Source: Ulva prolifera (lineage: Eukaryota > Chlorophyta > Ulvophyceae > Ulvales > Ulvaceae). From it: a stretch of DNA of 64,000 nt. The translations under genes and the position numbers were made by a program. The stretch's first letter is position 1; each line of letters opens with the position of its first letter. This document shows, in pieces, positions 31,985 to 41,989 of this stretch. The stretch spans positions 5,176,430 through 5,240,429 of the forward strand of contig CM041204.1 of NCBI GenBank assembly GCA_023078555.1. The letters are read 5' to 3'. The notes beneath the pieces are model-generated. The model was not told where the DNA came from. It worked only from the letters and a program-made list of their open reading frames with translations, and did no database searches.

Positions 31985-34900
31985 TGGGGCCCAGCATGCA
32001 GCGTGTGTACGCCCAGGTAGTTCCTGGGGGTAGGGTTGTGGTGGTGCGGCAGATCATGTGCACCACGGATCAGATGATCCGGCCCGTACGCAAGTACGAT
32101 GCGTCCGCTGTTGTGGACAAGAGAGAACCTGTGGAGTTTGCGAACTCCCTTCAGGTTGTCTTTGAGCAGGATGATGAGGGTGTCGGCGTAACAGACAGTG
32201 ATGTCCCCTCATTCATTTCCTGGCTGACTCAACACATGACGGGGGAGTGTTGCGCTGTCTGCGTGAGTTCTCGCACGCCCCCCCAGGTCATGGTAGGGTC
32301 CCTGTCATGGACATGACGTTCAGACAGGATGCACTGCCTGATGAGGCAGTGTACTCTCCGCGTTTCGGCGTAGGCTCCTCTGCTGAGGTGCTCCGGCGTG
32401 ACCCTGCACGGGACGGAGGTGGCCAGGCACACCATGCATCGCACGCGTGCGATTGCTCGTGCAGCTGCCCATCCTGACGTTGAAGTCCCTCCTCGGGTCC
32501 CAGGCCAGGCGCGCCTATCTGGGGCCCCTCCAGCACGCACTGTCGAGTATGTGGTGACTCGCAATGCGCAGCTCCATGACCCTGGCATCGAGGCTGCATT
32601 TGTCCTGCCTATGCCTCCGCCGTCGTCTGATGATCCCATGGACGAAGATGATGATGACGACGGCCCTGGCATCTACGACGAGGACGATGCAGATGAGATG
32701 GAGGAGTACACCATCAGCGATGATGAACGGGCGGCGGCTCATCAGAATCGCGAGGCTCAGCGGGTCCGATCAGGGGGTAATTCGGCTGCGGCCTCAGCAT
32801 CTGGCGCGGGAGCAGTAGCTAAGCCCCTGCGAGGGGCTGATGGGCTGAGACCTTCCTGGGAGGATGAGCCAGATGAAATTGAGATGGAGTTCGGATCCGA
32901 ATTAGGGGGAGAGATCCAGGTTGCCCCCTCTGCCGCTGTTGGGGTTGATCTGCCTGATGAGGTAAGAGCCATTCCAGCTGCTCTTTCCCGCATTAAAATC
33001 AATCCTCTTGTACGCAGACGCCTTGTCCCTTTGGCTGTGGATGTAGCTGCTGTGCATGAGCCCGCGGGCTCTGATCTTGCTAGTAGTGAAATAGTAGTAG
33101 CTGACATCAATTCTCCAGGCTGCAATCAAGACACATCAGCCGCGGCTGGCTGTGGAGTGTCCGGTGCAGGGCTGAAGCATCAGCATGTGGAGTCTGGTGA
33201 GCAGCAGAGTGCTCAGCGTCGTGGGTCGCGCAGAGCAGCTGCCGCCAGGAAGCAGAAGCCTTCCGACCCTGATCTGCCTTCTATGAAGGAAGGACTCGCG
33301 GGTCCAGACAGGGATGCTTGGCTGTGTGCCATTCAGGAGGAGGTGGAAGCACTGAGTGAGCACGGGAATTTTATGTTGTGCTATCTACCTGCGGGTAAGA
33401 AAGCTATCTCGGGCAAGTGGGTCTTCAAGATCAAGCGCGGACCTGCTGGTGAGATTCAGCGTTTCAAGGCACGATATGTAGCTCGTGGTTTGTCTCAGGT
33501 AGAATGAGTTGATTTCTTTGAGACTTGGTACCCTGTCGGTAGTTACGTGACACTGCGTGTGTTGCTGTCTATTGCTGCTCAGGAGGATCTGGAGATTAGG
33601 CATATAGACATACAATGTGCTTTTCTGAACGGTGACCTGGAAGTAGAGGTTTTCGTTGAACAGCCCCCGTACTTTACATACGGGACAGCACGTGTATGGA
33701 AATTGCATAAGACTTTGTATGGCCTGAAGCAAGCCGCTCGCGAGTGGCATAAAGCTTTAGTAAAGGTCTTGGCTGAACTGGGATTTGTGTGCGCACAAAG
33801 TGATCCTGGATTGTATGTCAGAAAAACCGGTCGATGCTTTGTATTTCTGTGGGTAGATGACTTATTCATTTTCAGTTGCTCTGCGGGGCTGCAGGAAATT
33901 ATCAGTGTCATTCTCACAACATTTGAAGGCAGACACCTAGGTGACCTGTCCTGGGCACTTGGCACTGAGATCACGCGTGATCGTAAGGCCAAAACAATCA
34001 CAATGACACAACGTACCAAAATCCAGAACCTGCTGGACAAGTACAGTATGTCCGACTTTCGTATATCTCCCACTCCCTTAGTGCCGCGGCAACAGCTAAG
34101 GAGTGCGAAAGAGCATCCTGACCTGGAGAAAGCCAGTGTTGCTGAGCATTCCATGTTCATGAGTGCTGTAGGGAGCATCCAATATATTGCAGGAGTGACA
34201 CGACCTGACCTGAGCTATGTGGCACATGCCCTGGCCCGGCACATGTCTAGTAATCTGAAGGAACATTGGTCTGCCGTGCAACATGTCCTGAGATACCTGC
34301 AGTCCACGAAGAATTTAGGAATAAAATTTGTAGGCTCTGAGGGACATGGGTGTTTACTAGAGGCTTTTTCAGATGCAGATTTTGCGAATTCTGCAGATCT
34401 GAAGAGTGTGCCTGGTATGATTGTTCGGGTGTATGGGAACTGTGTTCTCTGGCGTTCGAAGAAGCAGAGTATAGTGGCTGGGGATACAACAGAGGCTGAG
34501 CTCATTGCGATGAGTGCACAGCCAACGAGCTCGTGTGGATGAAGCAATTGCTTCTTGATGTGAAGCTTGTCCCACATAAGCCGACTCTGTGGGGTGATAA
34601 TAAGAGTGCCAATATCTTGGCTGTGAATGCTGTGCCCATTGACAGATCCAAGCACATTCGTGTGCGGCACTTGCGAGTGCGGGAATATGTCCAGATGGAT
34701 GAACTTAAGGTAGAATGGGTTGGCACTGTCGATCAATTGGCAGATGTGTTTACCAACGTGCTGCCCGGTCCTTGTCACAATGCATGAGCCTGCGGGCAGC
34801 AGTGTGGTGACAGGTGCACCCATGCACGGACGATCCGCGGATCCAGTGCAGGGGTAAGCCGCCAGCCTAGATTGTCTCGATGTAGTGAGAGAGATCCTGC

Positions 34901-35186
34901 GAGGGTTTCCCACCGTAACCTTGAGTGTTCAGTGTGCATATAAGCATGTGCACACTGAGATCTGTAACCATTCTCTTTACTGTTTCCCGGTACTAGCACT
35001 TCCCTTCAGCATCTCTCGGTTCTACCTCTGTGCGCAGCAGGTATGAGATGCTGGCTGTCCTGACCTGACCTGAATGAGGACTGCGCGTCCGCCCTGCACA
35101 AAGAATAGCATTTCTGACAGTCCTGCTTTACAAGAAGTTCGTAATAAACTCCAGCTAGTGGAAACGTAGCAGGGTTTATGGGGGAG
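31985..35186 (+). pseudogene. Copia-D relic (family of Copia-C), 5'-truncated, inside the chromovirus
   Basis: Homology to Copia-C starts abruptly at GPSMQRVYAQ (integrase C-terminus). It runs through the acidic linker, RT (from WLCAIQEEVEAL, with FLWVDDLFIFS) and RNase H (AFSDADFAN, WGDNKSANIL). Decay: TGA at about 33506-33508 just before DFFETW, and a 1-base loss near 34517. A solo LTR splits the last codons (FTNVLPGP | ...). The polypurine tract ATGGGGGAG precedes the 3' LTR. Gag, protease and most of integrase are gone together with the 5' LTR. Confidence 0.92.
34773..35119 (+). mobile_element. Solo LTR of the Copia-C family inside Copia-D
   Basis: 347 bp, TGTCACAATGCATG...GCATTTCTGACA, flanked by GTCCT at 34768-34772 and 35120-35124. 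A solo LTR is what recombination between two LTRs leaves behind. Confidence 0.93.
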
Positions 35187-35533
35187 TGTCAAAATGCATG
35201 CACCTGCGGGCAGCAGCGTGGTGACAGGTGCACCCATGCATGAACGGTCTGCGGATCAGGTGCAGGGGTAAGCCGCCAGTAGGATTGTCCCGGAGTAGTG
35301 AGGGAGATCCTGCGAGGATCTCCAGTCGTAATCTTGACTATTCAGTGTGCATATATGGCTGTGCAAACAGAGAGCTGTAACCATTCTTCTCACTGTTTCA
35401 CGGTACTAGCAGTATCCGATCTCTCCCTCGCATTCCTTGGTTCTACCTCTGTGCGCAGCAGGTATGGAATGCTGGTTACCGGACCTGACTTAAGACTGCG
35501 CGTCTGACCTGCAGATAGGTAGCCTTTCTGACA
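35187..35533 (+). repeat. 3' LTR of Copia-D
   Basis: 347 bp, TGTCAAAATGCATG...GCCTTTCTGACA, directly after GGGGGAG. The chromovirus frame resumes right after it. Confidence 0.9.
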
Positions 35534-36031
35534 TCCAGTCCTTCGATTTGGACATCCAGTACAAGCATGGCCGTAAGAACGTCGTGCCGGACGCGCTGTC
35601 CCGCCGACCGGACCTCAAGGTTCTTCTGTGCGCCATGTTCAACTCCCAACCTTTCCCAGACCCCGACTTCCTCAAACATGTGCGCAACGCCTATGCAGCA
35701 GACCCAATCGCAATGCAACTCATCCAATCCTAGCTAACCTGCAACAACGACAGCCTCAACCCAGCCTATCGCGTTATCAACAATCTCCTCTTCTTTGTTG
35801 ACGCAGCAGCATACCGCTTATACATCCCCGATTCCATCGACATCAAAGCCGCCCTCCTTGAAGACGCTCACGATGCTCCATCCTCCGGCCACCCCGGCAT
35901 CACCCGTCTATCTCAGCAACTCCGCCGCCACTATTACTGGCCCCGCATGAACGAAGACATCGCAGCCTACGTTCGCTCATGCCGCGAGTGCCAGCTCATC
36001 AAACCAGCAGTCAGCCTAGCCGCCCCCCAGA
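35534..36031 (+). pseudogene. Chromovirus relic, piece 2: RNase H end and integrase zinc-binding domain
   Basis: Resumes with DIQYKHGRKNVVPDALSRRP, the conserved end of Ty3 RNase H, then the H2C2 integrase domain (HDAPSSGHPGITR ... CRECQLIKP). A stop lies at 35731-35733. The segment between the connection domain and here was lost with the Copia-D 5' end. Confidence 0.88.
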
Positions 36032-36129
36032 TGTCATGAATTCCGTCGAAACTAGGTCAAAGCTAGTCAAAGCACTCAACTGTGCAGCGAGAGCTACTCG
36101 CACCTCTAACAAACACCTAGTTTGTTACA
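36032..36129. mobile_element. R98 element, intact copy (98 bp)
   Basis: TGTCATGAATTCC...TTTGTTACA, flanked by CCAGA on both sides (36027-36031 and 36130-36134). Removing the element and one CCAGA restores the integrase reading frame, which proves it is an insertion. Confidence 0.9.
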
Positions 36130-36159
36130 CCAGACAATCTTTCCAATCCCTAAGCATCC
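36130..36159 (+). pseudogene. Chromovirus integrase sliver between two insertions
   Basis: Thirty bases (CCAGACAATCTTTCC...CATCC) that keep the integrase frame between the zinc-binding domain and the catalytic core. Confidence 0.85.
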
Positions 36160-36957
36160 TGTTGAGACCTATCGGTCTGGTCTCGGGTAACAGACCTCGA
36201 TGGCGGTAATTGGAAGAAATGATGGGACGGTTCGCCGCAGCACGAGGGCTGTATAGGCACAATCAGAACAGGGATACAATCACACACAGAGATGCGACGT
36301 GCCAGTGCAGAGATGGATGGCGCCCCAACCAGACTACTATTAAGCGTGTCTGGTCCCAGCAAGCGCTCGGCATAAATACCGGGGTGTGTGCGCCCAGGTC
36401 AATCCCCCTGTCAAAGCTGGCCTCGCCGAATCGTGCCGCATAACTGCCACACTGATCCCAGATCCCGCATAAGCGCGGGAGATCTTAAATTGTGGCTCAC
36501 AGAGCCTGAGATGAGTGTAAGCAAGGCTGCGCACGTAATTCGTGGGCAACTCTGGGTGGCTGTACAGATATGATCGTGCATGCCAACCCTGGAGCCCGCC
36601 GGGCGGACCTTGTGTAACGGCGGTAATGCACACAGTAAGACGTAATATGTGCAGTAACGATTCGGCTAGCCGCATAAAGCCATAATAAGCCTATGACGGG
36701 ACACACTGTGCCGGGAGAAGGCTGTACACAGCGCTGATGCAGTGTGCACGTAAGGCTGGTGGACGCGTGCAGTCACACGTGGCGAGTGCAGGCACTTAAG
36801 CCCACTGAGAGTACGTGTGATCACACGTGTACAACTCGATCGGTAATTCGAAATCTATGCGTGTGCGACCGTCCACATGGCTGGACAAGTCGCTACGCAT
36901 ATAAGAAAAGGTGTATATTGTGCCAGCATGCGCTAGTGTGAGAGATATCTCACAACA
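36160..36957. mobile_element. 798-bp solo LTR of another family
   Basis: TGTTGAGACC...TCTCACAACA with the inverted ends TGTTG/CAACA, flanked by CATCC on both sides (36155-36159 and 36958-36962). No coding homology inside. A TATA-like CATAAATACC lies at 36370-36380. Orientation and family are unknown; no relative elsewhere in the window. Confidence 0.85.
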
Positions 36958-38137
36958 CATCCATTCCAGGAAGTAGCACTTGATTTCGTTGGCCCACTCC
37001 CGAACACAACAACCGGCCACGATTTCCTCCTCAACGCCACAGACCGCCTCACGAATTTTGCTATTGCCATTCCATGCAGCCAGAAGATTTCGAAGATCCA
37101 GCTGGCTGAAGCCTTGTTTCTGCACGTGTATTGCCGGTTCGGGACCCCCCACGTCATCATCTCCGACAGAGATCCCCGAATCGACAATGAGTTCTTCCGC
37201 ATCCTCGTCCGCCTGCAAGGCGCGGCTCATCGCCTCACCACTGCCTACCGTCCGTAGGGGAACGGTCAGGCAGAAGCCTTCAACAAGGAGATCATCAACA
37301 AATTGCGTGCTCATTGCGCAGATCCGTCACAGTCCCACCTTTGAGATCAAGCCCTTCCTCACCTTGTCTACGCCAACAACAACACGCCGCACTTGGCGCA
37401 TCACTACTCCCCGTTCTACTTAGTGCATGGATTCCATCCGTCATCTCTAGAAGCCCTATTCCTGCCGTCCCAAGACCCGCCAATTCCGACCTTCGGCAAT
37501 GCCTCTGCCGTTTCTGAGTTCCGGCGATTCCACGCCGACGCGTTATTGCGAGCCCACGCTGCCTAAGAAGATGCTGAGCGCCGCCATGCGCAATCAACCC
37601 CAAAACCCTCTCGATTGCCTGCTTTTAAAGCTAGTGATCTTGTACTTGTATCTACCGAGCATTTGCCACGTGATGTTTTGCATACCAAGTTTTAACCCAG
37701 ATTCTTAGGACCCATCAAGATTGTTTCTATACCCAGGCCTTATGTCCATGTAGTTGACTTTGGTGCTAAGTTCCCGCATGCTAGTTAGTAATCTAGTGAA
37801 TGCCGACCTGCTGCGACCGTATGTGCAGCCGTCTTCAACCCCACTGCGACATGCAGAAGATGATTATCCCACGGTCGGAGATCCCAACCGGCCCATAGAG
37901 ACTCTCGTTTTGCGCGCACGTGCGCGAGGGCGTCCGCCTGCTCAAGGACGACCCAGCTTCCAGTACCGCGTCAGATTCAAAGATCTGGACTCCCACTACG
38001 ACGTCTGGCTCACTGAGAAGGAGCTCCTCATGAAGCATCCCGACTCGGCTCCTTCCCTCATCGCTGCCTACGATGCTCGGCACCCAGTCTAGTCGGCACG
38101 TTCAACGAGCGCTGCTCATAGCGCAAGGGGGAGAGGA
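36958..38137 (+). pseudogene. Chromovirus relic, piece 3: integrase core and chromodomain
   Basis: The core begins at FQEVALDFVGPLP, with the second Asp in IISDRDPR and the third region around GNGQAEAFNKE (one stop just before it, at 37255-37257). Further stops and shifts occur near 37343, 37564 and 37706. The last frame (to 38092) contains FQYRVRFKDLDSHYDVWLTE and SLIAAYDARHP, a chromodomain-like module. This places the element in the chromovirus branch of Ty3/gypsy, in which the chromodomain helps direct integration to heterochromatin. AAGGGGGAGAGGA before 38138 is the polypurine tract. Confidence 0.87.
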
Positions 38138-38419
38138 TGAATTGTCTGCCATCGGGAAGGTTCCCGTAGCCACTGTCCATGTGTGGCTACCCGGGTGCAG
38201 CCTGCACTGGAGCCTAACTTTATGCAGTAGTACTGCCCTGTCCTGTCCAGGGGTGCCGCCCAGTACATGAGCTACAGTTAGGCCTCAGTGGAGTGTGTCT
38301 CGTACGGGTGTGTTCCCGAATCCCGCGTGTGACTGAAGAAGCCCGAAGACTCTGTACCCGTGTCTGTATTCCCGTGTCTCTGAGTGTCTGTCTCTGTCTT
38401 GTCCCGTCCCGACAGCTCA
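38138..38419 (+). repeat. 3' LTR of the chromovirus
   Basis: TGAATTGTCTGCC...CCCGACAGCTCA, about 282 bp. The 3' boundary is set by comparison with the reversed copy, where GACAACTCA is followed by the primer-binding site. Confidence 0.75.
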
Positions 38420-41400
38420 ATTCTGCTCAAATCTTGAATTGCGGCGTGGCACGCGCACACCTCGATCAAGCGTCGCCGCTTAACGAGATGTCACCCTTCA
38501 ACCTTACCCATTGTTTCATACACCGACTGCTAGGGTAGCGTGAACAACCATGTCCGGGTGTAAACTGTTCTGCAAGTACGTCGCGACTCCCTGCCACTGA
38601 GCATAGAGCCAGTACATGCCCATATGCACATACACTCCATTTAGTACAACTCAAGTTGTTGCAGCTAGCGTGCCGTTCGGCATCGGCTCTGGTCAAATGA
38701 ATCAGCAGCAGCCAATGACCTCGTCTTGTTGACATCAAGCAAGCAAGATGCAGACAGCAACGAATTAGGTATCATTGAGCTTGTCATGGACGTGCATGCA
38801 TGAGCTGAGGCTCTTATATACCACAGCCGCGCTCGAGGCGGCCTTGGCTAGCACGAGGCTGCCCGGTCAAATCTGCTGGGATCAGAGAGCCGCGGCCCAC
38901 AGATCCCCGAGCCTCCTCGAAACATCTGCCGATCAGCAGACCCCCCTTTGCACAGGCATCGCCATCGGACGCCTGCACCACGCCTTGTCGGGTTACCGCC
39001 GACCCTGGCGCAAAGATTGTAGCTACAGCCTACCAGCAGGATATGCAGCCTCCTGTCACGCCAAATACCGGGTGGACCTGATCCTCCGGCTGGCGGAGGC
39101 CAACAGGAAAAAGCTCGCTGCAGGCAACGAGGGGCGGCCCGCCACAGATGGCCAGTGAGCGGCCATAGCTTCTAGGATAGGACCATGACTCTCGCCAACA
39201 GTGTGCATCCACGCGCATGCACTGACTTGATACCACATGTGCTGCAACTGTGCTCCCAGCGTTCATGGCAGGCACACCTGGTGGGCCGTTCCGGGCAAGA
39301 TCGGTACTCCCGACCCGCTCCCATGTCTTCATTCCCAGCTGGAGTCATGCCCATGCGGACAGTGTCCCGCCCCCATGGCACGTGCCTCTCCCATCCCCAT
39401 ACTTGAACCCTGCCGTTGCCCGGCACTTGTGGCACCTCTCAGGGTGCCAAGCTGCACGGGCGTCAAATCAGCATGCTGCACGAACTCCGCCTGCAGCAAT
39501 GCCACAAACGATATCGACAAGTCTGCCTCAGATGATGGTGTGTTCCAGAAAATGTGTCCATCCGCCGGGTTGCCGTGGCGGACGCGGTTATGAGCGTGGT
39601 GTGATGCCATGCACAGCGCCTGGTCTTTGCTGTCTGACTCGATGAGATTCCATGTGTTCGGCAGGACGACATGCTTTGTGCCCACCTGGCCTGCGCCGGC
39701 CAGGCCACCCATATCCTCTGGCAGTCCCTCACCTCAAGGACCACCGCCAACACGGACAAGTTCCAATCGCCACGCAGGCAGCAGGAATTTCATGCATGTG
39801 TTAGCCTGCGCACGATTGACTCGCGAACTTGGCGGGTGAACACAGCATCTTGACTAGCGTAGTGCAGTTTGCAGCTGATGCAACAACAATTTACAGCCAC
39901 AGCATCACAGTGGCTCAGGGATAGCTACACCCTCAAATTGCTTTCAGGCGCTCATGTTTGATATGTGTACACAACTGCTGATGGGACCAATGCAACGTGA
40001 CCACACATCCAACTCCAGGGACAATTTTGTATTTGTCATTGCCGAGGCTGCGCGAAATTGCGAGATGAGTTTGCTGGCAGGAGTCCATACTCACATGCTA
40101 TTGTCCATGTTTGTGGAGTCGCATGGCTTGTTGGATTGGATTCATTGCGCGTAGGCGTGCTGTGTTGTGACATCTCTGCAGGTGACGACGGCATGAGAGG
40201 ACAGTGTGTCACCTGATTGGCATGTTCTAAGAAAGCTCTGAGCTCAATTTATGCAAGGTGTGCTATGGCATTTCGTTCGCCATTCACATTGACCTCTGCA
40301 TCGCACCTGCGATCTGCTGGGCCTGTCGGACAAGGGTTGGACTCGTGCACTGTGTTGCCAGTATCTTCCTGTCACCAGGACAAATTCTGTGAGACAGATA
40401 ACACCAACGGAACCGCACAACCCACATTTCTAGGGACAGCAGGGACCCAAGCAGCCGTCATCCAGTGTCTTGTTGTACATGTGTGGCGGTGCTGCACCTT
40501 GTGAGGCTACGTGGATTCTACAGCGTGCTTGCCAACGTGAGGCATGTGTCCACTCCTGCATCCCTATTGCCGCTGTGATCAGTTAACGTGGCGGTGTGAA
40601 TTTGCTGGCACAGCCGTTGAAGCTTATTCAGGAGAGGTGTACGATACTGTCTGTGCTGTCGGTCTTCCTGTCTCCCCGTGGAGACCAATGCGATGCAAGG
40701 GCGCACACTACAACCTCGATAGTCCGTACAAACAAAGAATGGTAATGAAATGCCTGTAGAAGTTGTGCCTGGCGTATGTGTGATGGAATCGGTGCGTTGG
40801 TTCACCACTCGATCACAGCGAGCGTCTGTGATCGAGTGCACAACGAGGAGGTACGACCACTTCTGATCCAGGGGGGCCAACGAGACACGAAGATCTATCT
40901 CATTCAGAGATGTAGCGTACAACCAGACCACCTCGAGACCGCCAAGGTGGAATCGGAGACGACAGCCATCCCATCCCTTGACACCTGTGTAGGTTCTGTC
41001 TATGAGAACGGAATCAAATGCAGTTGACCAAACACAGCGGTATCTCATCGTGCGATTCATTATGTCCGCGTGGCAACACATATTATCGGTCTCCGGGACT
41101 GTCGGCGAGCCATGTCGGACCCAAATGTGGAAAGCGTGCAGTATCCTCAGTACTCCCCCTAAACACAGTCGAACAATTGATGGCGCCATGCTCGCTGCCT
41201 CGGCTTGTCGGATTTCTCGAGCTGTGCCTGTGAAAGCTTGGAACAATGGTTCAAGCATCAGAACTCGGGCGTGTCACGAAGACAACGATTGCTGCCCTCG
41301 CGTGGTATGATATTGATGATTCTTACTCCGTTTGATGACAACACAGCCATGCGAGGCACAGGGTCGTGAATTGATATGAGCAGGTCTGCTCGGCCAAGTA

Positions 41401-41989
41401 CCCTCGCGTCACCCGTTACCGCAACTTCATGGCGAGCGTACCATGAAAATCACGGATCCCATTCACTGTTACCCTTATGCTCACGGCATAAATCAATATC
41501 ACAACTGCTCGTCGCGATGCCGCGTGCAGTTGGATGTACTGGCGCCGCGGCGTCGAATACACCGGCGTTGCGTCGCACCGAAGCCATGGCGGTTTATCAC
41601 TGGTGAAAGCGTACGGGAGAGTCCTCGCATGCTGCATGGAACATTACATCAATGTTGACATGTAGGAGAAAAGGTCCAGTTGTCGAAAGCCCGTGTGCAG
41701 GAGCTTTGTTTCCAGGGACTCCCATCATATGGACTTCTGCTGTCGCATCATTGGGCTTCAGCTCGCAACCTGTTGAACTTTGATATTGACAATGCATTGC
41801 CACTCGCCGCCTCGCAAGCTCCGGCGCAACGAGTTGCAGGGCGAAGACGATTCCGTTCGGTTTGCTTTCCTTTGTGTGCCTGGAGACTAGAGCTATTACT
41901 GTGTTTAGAATTACTACGTTTCTGGACTGTGCCGAAGCGCTGTCTGTTGCAGCTATAGGCGTTCTGGGTCTAAGTGGGACAAGACTGCT
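38420..41989. other. No confirmed gene; one decayed coding fragment
   Basis: Mostly unique sequence. The minus strand at 39329-39712 has a coding-like 127-codon frame (HNRVRHGNPADGHIFWNTPS ...) whose frame also looks open upstream to about 39800 apart from stops; family unknown. The plus strand at 38775-39158 ends in CHAKYRVDLILRLAEANRKK, also unrecognised. Upstream exons of the RBM5-like gene may lie in the last kilobase but could not be fixed. Confidence 0.4.

Noticed and set aside
40518-41258. 246-codon minus-strand ORF
   Set aside because: No domain, composition like non-coding sequence and no supporting splice signals; treated as chance.
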